In this document: positions 58,612 through 64,000 of the stretch, piece after piece
Layout of the letters: each line of letters begins with the position of its first letter
Numbering within the stretch: position 1 is the first letter of the stretch
Assembly (NCBI RefSeq): GCF_029813785.1
Contig: NZ_JARVKY010000017.1
Coordinates: 1-64,000 of the forward strand
DNA from: Streptomyces sp. DH41
GTDB taxonomy: Bacteria; Actinomycetota; Actinomycetes; Streptomycetales; Streptomycetaceae
DNA: 64,000 nucleotides
Reading direction: 5' to 3'
Position numbers and translations under genes: made by a program
Notes under the pieces: model-generated
Databases searched by the model: none
Told to the model about the DNA's origin: nothing
What the model saw: the letters and a program-made list of their open reading frames with translations, nothing else

Positions 58612-59877
58612 ATGACAAACCCCGTATCGCCGACGGCCTCCGACACCCCCGACGCCCCCACCATCGGTGCCGCCCCGGCCCTCGCCGACCCGCCCCGTGA
58701 GTTCCCGATCCAGCGCGGCTGCCCCTTCGCCCCGCCCGCCGAGTACGCCGCGATGCGCACCGACGACCCGGTCGCCCGCGTCACCCTGCCGACCAAGCGC
58801 GAGGCCTGGGTGGTGACCCGCTACGACGACGTACGCGAACTGCTCTCCGACCCGCGCGTCAGCGCCGACATCCGCCGCCCGGGCTTTCCCGCCCTCGGAG
58901 AGGGCGAGCAGGAGGCCGGGGCCAGGTTCCGTCCCTTCATCCGCACCGACGCCCCCGAGCACACCAAGTACCGGCGGATGCTCCTGCCGGCGTTCACGGT
59001 GCGCCGGGTCCGCGCGATGCGGCCCGCCGTGCAGGCGCGGGTGGACGAGATCCTGGACGGCGTGCTGGACGGCGGCGGTCCGGTGGACTTCGTGACGGTC
59101 TACGCCAACGCCGTCTCCACGTCGGTGATCTGCGAACTGCTCGGCATCCCGCGGCACAACCTGGAGTTCTTCCGGGACGTCACCAGGATCTCCGGCTCCC
59201 GCAACAGCACCGCGGAGCAGGTCTCCGAGGCTCTCGGCGGCCTCTTCGGCCTGCTCGCCGAGCTGATCGCCGAGCGGCGGGAGGAACCCCGCGACGACCT
59301 GATCTCCAAGCTCGTCATCGACCACCTGGTCCCCGGCAACGTGACGATGGACCAGCTGCTGTCCACTCTCGGCATCACGATCAACGCCGGCCGCGAGACC
59401 ACGACCAGCATGATCGCCCTGAGCACCCTGCTCCTCCTGGACCGGCCGGAGCTGCTGGAGGAACTGCGCCAGGATCCCTTGCTGATGCCCGCGGCCGTCG
59501 ACGAACTCCTGCGCGTCCTGTCCGTCGCCGACTCCATCCCCCTGCGCGTCGCCGCCGAGGACATCGAGCTGTCCGGCCTGACCGTCCCCGCCGACGACGG
59601 CGTCATCGCCCTCCTCGCCGGGGCCAACCACGACCCCGAGCAGTTCGACGACCCCGAGCGGGCCGACTTCCACCGCACGGACAACCACCACGTGGCGTTC
59701 GGCTACGGCGTCCACCAGTGCGTAGGACAGCACCTGGCGCGACTGGAGCTGGAGGTCGCCCTGGAAACGCTGATCCGCCGCGTCCCCACCCTTCGCCTCG
59801 CGGGGGACCGGGACCAGGTCGCCGTGAAGCACGACTCGGCCACCTTCGGCCTCGAAGAACTGATGGTGACCTGGTGA
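58612..59877 (+). CDS. Cytochrome P450
   Basis: A 421-residue soluble monooxygenase. The oxygen-binding helix reads AGRETT (259-264) and the haem-binding loop FGYGVHQCVG has the iron-ligating Cys370. The ExxR helix (EELRQDPLL region onward) and the LARLELEVALETLIRRVP end are typical of Streptomyces P450s of the CYP105/107 type. Electrons probably come from the cluster's ferredoxin at 35497. It would hydroxylate or otherwise oxidise the metallophore or its precursor. Start is ATG, 9 bp after the fused reductase gene. Compare SCO7686. Confidence 0.94.
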   Translation: MTNPVSPTASDTPDAPTIGAAPALADPPREFPIQRGCPFAPPAEYAAMRTDDPVARVTLPTKREAWVVTRYDDVRELLSDPRVSADIRRPGFPALGEGEQEAGARFRPFIRTDAPEHTKYRRMLLPAFTVRRVRAMRPAVQARVDEILDGVLDGGGPVDFVTVYANAVSTSVICELLGIPRHNLEFFRDVTRISGSRNSTAEQVSEALGGLFGLLAELIAERREEPRDDLISKLVIDHLVPGNVTMDQLLSTLGITINAGRETTTSMIALSTLLLLDRPELLEELRQDPLLMPAAVDELLRVLSVADSIPLRVAAEDIELSGLTVPADDGVIALLAGANHDPEQFDDPERADFHRTDNHHVAFGYGVHQCVGQHLARLELEVALETLIRRVPTLRLAGDRDQVAVKHDSATFGLEELMVTW

Positions 59878-60707
59878 CCCCGTCCTTCTCGCCGCACGCC
59901 TCCGCACGCGCCGCGCGTGCCGGCAGCCCGTGGATCAGGCTGTGGAACGAGGACTCCGCCTCCCGGCTCACACTGATCTGCCTGCCGCACGCCGGCGGCA
60001 GCGCGGGCTTCTACCGGCCCTGGGCGGCGCTGATGCCCCCCGAGGTCGAACTCGTCGGCATCCAGTACCCGGGCCGCGAGGACCGCTTCGACGACCCGGC
60101 GAGCGCCGACATGGGCGAGCTGGTGACCGCGGTCGCGGATGCCGTCCAACCGCTGCTCGACCGGCCGTACGCCCTGTTCGGGCACAGCATGGGCTCCGCC
60201 GTGGCCTGGGAACTGGCCCACGAACTCGAACGCCGCGAAGCTCCCGGCCCGCGCCGGCTCTTCGCGTCGGGCCGGGCCGCCCCCGGCACGGCGGTGACCG
60301 GGCAACTGCACCGCCAGGACGACGACGTCCTGTGCGCGGAACTGAGCCGCCTCGGCGGCACCAGCCGTGAGGTCCTCGACGACCCCGGGCTGCGCTCCCT
60401 CATCCTCACGGCCGTGCGCCACGACTACCGGATCATCGAGACCCACCGGCCCGAGGACCGGCCGCCGCTGTCCTGCCCGATCCACGTGCTGACCGGCGAC
60501 GCCGACCCGGAACTCGGCGAGGAGCGCAGCCGCGACCGAGCCGGCGGCTGGGCGGACCTCACCACCGCCCGCACCGAGGTCCGCGTCTTCCCCGGCGACC
60601 ACTTCTACCTCACCCCGCGACGCCGTGAGGCGGTCACCACCGTCCTGCGCAGGATGGACCCCTCGCTGACCACGGACGGCAGGCGCACGTGGCCGAGCAC
60701 CCCGTGA
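59874..60707 (+). CDS. Type II thioesterase
   Basis: A 277-residue alpha/beta hydrolase. LTLICLPHAGGSAGFYRPWA, YPGREDRF, the nucleophile Ser105 in GHSMGS, Asp in TGDADPE and His in FPGDHFYLTP are all present, as in editing thioesterases of NRPS clusters (RifR/YbtT type). It removes wrongly loaded acyl groups from the carrier proteins. The GTG overlaps the P450 stop (GTGA). It keeps the usual Ser nucleophile, in contrast to the Cys in the NRPS 2 TE domain. Confidence 0.92.
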   Translation: MTPSFSPHASARAARAGSPWIRLWNEDSASRLTLICLPHAGGSAGFYRPWAALMPPEVELVGIQYPGREDRFDDPASADMGELVTAVADAVQPLLDRPYALFGHSMGSAVAWELAHELERREAPGPRRLFASGRAAPGTAVTGQLHRQDDDVLCAELSRLGGTSREVLDDPGLRSLILTAVRHDYRIIETHRPEDRPPLSCPIHVLTGDADPELGEERSRDRAGGWADLTTARTEVRVFPGDHFYLTPRRREAVTTVLRRMDPSLTTDGRRTWPSTP

Positions 60708-60768
60708 GCTCCCACTTCCCGGTCGCTCCCACCCGGCCCGCCACGCCCGCCCCCGCCTGGAGACTGTC

Positions 60769-61497
60769 GTGATCGACTACTACTCGACCTCGGCCGAGTT
60801 CTACGAACTGGTCGCCACCCGGCACACCGCCAGCAGCGGCCCCCCGCTGTCCCGCGTCCTCGCCGGTCTGGACGTGTCGCACGGCCCCGTCCTGGAGATC
60901 GGCGCGGGCACCGGACGCGTGACCGAGGTCATCGCCGCCGCACTCCCCGAGGCCGAGATCCTCGCCGCCGAGCCGTCGGCCACCATGCGGGCCATGCTCA
61001 CCTCCCGGGTCGCCCGTGACCCGGACCTGCGACGCCGGGTGACGGTGGTCGACGGTTCCGCACAGGACCTCGTCCTGCCCGAACGGCTCTCCGCCGTCGT
61101 CATCTTCGGCGTGGCCGGTCATCTCACCGTCCCCGAGCGCGTGGCGCTGTGGAAGCGGCTCGCGGCCCGCCTGCCGGACGGTGCGCCCATCGTCGTGGAA
61201 CTGATGGGCGTCTCCTCACCCCGCGTCATCCCCCCGGTGATGTCCCTGAGGGAAACCATCGGACACCAGACGTACGAGTGGTGGATCGGCGGCGAACCCA
61301 TCGAGGGCGACGCCATGCGGTTCACCACGACCTGGAAGGTCCTGCGCGACGGCCGCACCGTGCGCGAGGTCGCCGACAGCTACGACTGGCACACCTTCGA
61401 CGTCGCCCGGCTGGCCCGCGAGGCGGGCATGACCAGCCGCCGCGTCACCGAGGCGGGAGGCCGGCCCATCCCGGAAATCGGAGTACTCGTCAAATGA
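60769..61497 (+). CDS. Class I SAM-dependent methyltransferase
   Basis: A 242-residue enzyme. The SAM motif VLEIGAGTGRVTEV is near residue 42, followed by AEILAAEPSATMRAMLTSRV and a VVIFGVAGHLTVPERVALWKR segment. It aligns by eye with the C-terminal domain of the fused reductase along most of its length. It starts at GTG with GGAG at 8 bases, after a 61-bp gap, the largest inside the biosynthetic run. It would methylate the peptide at O, N or C; the target is unknown. Its stop overlaps the first half-transporter gene. Confidence 0.88.
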   Translation: MIDYYSTSAEFYELVATRHTASSGPPLSRVLAGLDVSHGPVLEIGAGTGRVTEVIAAALPEAEILAAEPSATMRAMLTSRVARDPDLRRRVTVVDGSAQDLVLPERLSAVVIFGVAGHLTVPERVALWKRLAARLPDGAPIVVELMGVSSPRVIPPVMSLRETIGHQTYEWWIGGEPIEGDAMRFTTTWKVLRDGRTVREVADSYDWHTFDVARLAREAGMTSRRVTEAGGRPIPEIGVLVK

Positions 61498-63314
61498 AGT
61501 CACACCCGTCCGAGTCCGGCCCGGGCTCGGTGCCCCGAGGCCCGGCGGCCCCCGGCGTGGGCACCGAGCCACCCCCGCGCCCGCTGCGCGCGCTGACCGA
61601 GCCCGTCCGGGGCCGACTCGCCGTCGCCGTCGGCCTCCAGACCGTCGCGGCGCTCGCCGGAGTGGTGCCGTTCATCGCCGTCTCCGAGATCGCCGACCGC
61701 CTCACCGGAGGGACCCCCGCCGACGGTGACACCCTGTGGCCGATGGTCATGCTGGCCTGCGCGGCGGGGCTGCTCGCCCTGGTGTGCGGCACGGCGGCCG
61801 GTGCCCTCGCCCACATCGCCGACAACGACCTCCAACTCGCCCTCCGCCGCCGCCTCGCCCGGCACATCGGGCGGCTGCCGCTCGGCCGGCTCACCGACCG
61901 GGGCACCGGCGAGGTCAAGCAGGCGGTCCAGGACGACGTGAGCGCGCTGCACACGCTGTTCGCCCACACCCTGCTCGACGTCGTCGCCGTGCTCACCGCG
62001 CCCGTGCTGGCCCTGGCCTACCTGTTCACCGTCGACTGGCGCCTCGCCCTGGTGGGGGTCGTGCCCCTGTCGCTCGGCGTGTTCCTCTTCAGCCGGGCCA
62101 TGGCGGGCGCGGCGGCGCAGATGGCCGAGTTCGGCGCAGCGCTGGGGCGGATCTCCGCCGCCGCCGTGGAGTTCGCGTCCGGCATCGCCGTCTTCAAGAG
62201 CTTCGGGCGTGAGGGCAAGGCCCACGAGCGTTTCGTCGACGCGACCGAGGGCTTCGCCGACTTCTTCTCCCGCTGGGTCCGGACCACTCTGGCCAGTTCC
62301 ACCGCCGCCGTGCTGGTGGTCGCCCCGGCCGTGGTTCTGCTCCTCCTGACCGTGGTGGGCACGGTGCTCGTCACCCAGGACTGGATGACCGGCGCCGAAC
62401 TCGTCCCCTTCCTGCTGCTCGGCCCCGCCGTAGCCGCTCCCATGGGCGTCGTCGGCCCCCGCGTCCAGCAGATCCGGGCCGGCCAGGCCGCCGCCGTGCG
62501 CATCACGGAACTGCTCCACGCCCCCACCCTCCCCGAGCCCGCCGACCCCGCCCTCCCCGACGGCCACCACATCTCGATGCGCGGGGTGTCCTTCTCCTAC
62601 GACGGGCAGACCGACGTCCTCAGCGACGTCGACCTCGACCTCGCGCCCGGCACGGTCACCGCGCTGGTCGGTCCCTCCGGCTCCGGCAAGTCGACCCTGG
62701 CATCACTGCTGCCCCGCTTCCACGACGTCACAGCCGGCACGGTGACCCTCGGCGGTGTCGACCTCCGTGACATCGCCGCGACCGAGCTGTACCGCCGGGT
62801 CGGCTTCGTCCTCCAGGACGTACGGCTGCTGCGGGCGAGCGTCGCCGACAACATCCGCCTCGGCCGACCCGAGGCCACCGACGAGGAAGTCGAGCGGTGT
62901 GCCCGCGCCGCCCGCGTCCACGACCGCGTCATGGCCCTGCCCGACGGCTACACGACCGAACTCGGCACGGCCGCCACCCTCTCCGGCGGTGAGGCACAAC
63001 GCCTCTCCATCGCCAGAGCCCTGCTCGCCGACGCACCGGTCCTCGTGCTCGACGAGGCGACCGCGTACGCCGACCCGCACTCCGAGGCACTGATCCAGGA
63101 CGCGCTGTCCGCACTCGCGGCCGGCCGCACCCTGCTCGTCATCGCCCACCGGCTGTCGACCGTCCGCTCCGCCGACCACATCGTGGTGCTGGAGGACGGG
63201 CGCGTCACCGAACAGGGCCGCCACGACGACCTGCTGGCCGCCCGGGGCCGCTACGCCACGCTGTGGGACGCCCAGGGGAGCGCGGACGACATCCGAGAAG
63301 GAAGTGCACGATGA
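61494..63314 (+). CDS. ABC half-transporter with fused ATPase (YbtP/IrtA-like)
   Basis: A 606-residue exporter-fold transporter. Residues 35-320 are a six-helix type I transmembrane domain; the ATPase follows with Walker A GPSGSGKST, Q-loop FVLQDVRLL, signature LSGGEAQR, Walker B VLVLDEAT and switch His in IAHRLST. In yersiniabactin (YbtP/YbtQ) and mycobactin (IrtA/IrtB) systems, such heterodimers take up the metal-loaded siderophore despite the exporter fold. The ATG overlaps the methyltransferase stop. It pairs with the next gene. Export of the product is the alternative role. Confidence 0.92.
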   Translation: MKSHPSESGPGSVPRGPAAPGVGTEPPPRPLRALTEPVRGRLAVAVGLQTVAALAGVVPFIAVSEIADRLTGGTPADGDTLWPMVMLACAAGLLALVCGTAAGALAHIADNDLQLALRRRLARHIGRLPLGRLTDRGTGEVKQAVQDDVSALHTLFAHTLLDVVAVLTAPVLALAYLFTVDWRLALVGVVPLSLGVFLFSRAMAGAAAQMAEFGAALGRISAAAVEFASGIAVFKSFGREGKAHERFVDATEGFADFFSRWVRTTLASSTAAVLVVAPAVVLLLLTVVGTVLVTQDWMTGAELVPFLLLGPAVAAPMGVVGPRVQQIRAGQAAAVRITELLHAPTLPEPADPALPDGHHISMRGVSFSYDGQTDVLSDVDLDLAPGTVTALVGPSGSGKSTLASLLPRFHDVTAGTVTLGGVDLRDIAATELYRRVGFVLQDVRLLRASVADNIRLGRPEATDEEVERCARAARVHDRVMALPDGYTTELGTAATLSGGEAQRLSIARALLADAPVLVLDEATAYADPHSEALIQDALSALAAGRTLLVIAHRLSTVRSADHIVVLEDGRVTEQGRHDDLLAARGRYATLWDAQGSADDIREGSAR

Positions 63315-64000
63315 TCCGTCAGCTCTACCGTGTCCTCGGGCCGGAAGGCTCCCGTCCGCTCAACCGGCTGCTCCTCCTCCAGTGCGGCGCGGCCGTCCTG
63401 CAGGGCGTGGCCTTCGCCCTCCTGGTGCCCGTTCTGCGGACCCTGCTCGGCCCGGAACCCGACGACGTGTGGCCGTGGCTGACGGCGTTCGCCGCCTGCG
63501 CGCTCGCGCACGCCGTGATCCAGGGCGCGGCCATCAGCGGCGGGTTCACGGTCGGCTCCCAGCTCTCCCGGGTACTGCACCGCCGTTTGGCCGACCAGGC
63601 CCTGCGCCTGCCGCTGGGCTGGTTCACCGCCGGCCGCACGGCCGAGTTCAGCAGGCTCGCCGGGCAGAACGTCATCCAGGTGATGAGCACACCGGCCCAC
63701 CTGCTGCGCCCGTTCATCAGCTCCCTGCTCACCCCGGCGACGCTGGTGATCGCCACGTTCTTCTTCGACGTCCGCACCGCCCTGGTACTGCTGGTCTGCG
63801 CGCCCGTGCTGTTCGCCGTCCAGCGGGCGAGCACGGCCGTGATGCGGCGGCTCGACCTCGGCCGTGACGCCGCGATCGGCGAGTCCGCCGACCGGGTCCT
63901 GGAGTACGCGCGCAACCAGCCGGTACTGAGGGCGTTCGGACGGACCGCCGAGGGCCATGGAGCGCTGGACGACGCCCTGGTGGCCGAGGCACGCGCGGAC
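63311..64000 (+). CDS. ABC half-transporter (YbtQ/IrtB-like), cut by the window edge
   Basis: The first 230 codons of a second exporter-fold half-transporter; the reading frame is open at base 64000, so the protein is incomplete. It shows MIRQLYRVLGPEGSRPLNRLL, then several transmembrane helices of the type I domain (VLQGVAFALLVPVLRTLLG; LLTPATLVIATFFFDVRTALVLL). The ATPase domain must lie beyond the window. Its ATG overlaps the stop of the preceding gene (ATGA), so the two subunits are made in equal amounts. Confidence 0.9.
   Translation, partial: MIRQLYRVLGPEGSRPLNRLLLLQCGAAVLQGVAFALLVPVLRTLLGPEPDDVWPWLTAFAACALAHAVIQGAAISGGFTVGSQLSRVLHRRLADQALRLPLGWFTAGRTAEFSRLAGQNVIQVMSTPAHLLRPFISSLLTPATLVIATFFFDVRTALVLLVCAPVLFAVQRASTAVMRRLDLGRDAAIGESADRVLEYARNQPVLRAFGRTAEGHGALDDALVAEARAD

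Overview
The window is high-GC DNA with GTG/ATG starts, frequent 4-base start/stop overlaps and gene content typical of Streptomyces or a close relative. I recognise no tRNA, rRNA, insertion sequence, phage or CRISPR. About 42 genes can be supported. Roughly the first 30 kb looks like ordinary chromosome. The last 33 kb is a dedicated metallophore biosynthesis and uptake locus that continues past the right edge.

Region 1 (1-4.6 kb) is a molybdate module: modA-modB-modC, a di-Mop molbindin gene, an HTH-Mop regulator and a divergent DUF1707 gene. Region 2 (4.9-9.6 kb) is a K+ uptake operon, kdpF-A-B-C, preceded by a 27-codon membrane micro-ORF and without kdpDE. Region 3 (9.7-30 kb) is a mix of small transcription units: a LacI regulator, DUF5999, a GCS2-type glutamate-cysteine ligase, a CPBP protease, PhzF, PadR, a dienelactone hydrolase, a Clp-N protein, three EamA exporters, a PNPOx-like gene divergent from a MocR regulator, LysR, a Rieske lipoprotein with a PPOX partner, a GH43 enzyme and a D-Ala-D-Ala carboxypeptidase. 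Convergent pairs are separated by strong inverted repeats that look like bidirectional terminators.

Region 4 (30.4-64 kb) has the gene content and, as far as I recall it, the order of the coelibactin cluster of Streptomyces coelicolor (SCO7676-SCO7690), a predicted zinc-related siderophore under Zur control. Rightward it carries a 3Fe-4S ferredoxin, a Tat lipoprotein binding protein, two Opp/Nik-type permeases and a double ATPase. An aryl-AMP ligase (leftward) is divergent from two NRPSs, ArCP-Cy-A-PCP-Cy-A-PCP and docking-Cy-A(MT)-PCP-TE. These are followed by a saccharopine-dehydrogenase-like reductase, a thiazolinyl imine reductase fused to a methyltransferase, a P450, a type II thioesterase, a second methyltransferase and two YbtP/YbtQ-like ABC half-transporters, the last cut by the window end. 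A second complete Opp/Nik-type importer with a fused NikB-NikC permease lies divergently at 30.4-35.2 kb.

Both divergent promoter regions of region 4 (35.2-35.5 kb and 42.5-42.7 kb) carry a repeated 15-bp motif, TGRYARTCRTTT plus three bases, resembling the Streptomyces Zur box. My reading is that zinc limitation switches on synthesis of an aryl-capped, heterocyclic metallophore and two or three uptake systems together. By-eye specificity codes suggest that the first A domain resembles a threonine code, whereas A2 and A3 match cysteine. The predicted skeleton is therefore salicyl-(methyl)oxazoline-thiazoline-thiazoline, with one reduced ring and added methyl groups. This structure is an inference.
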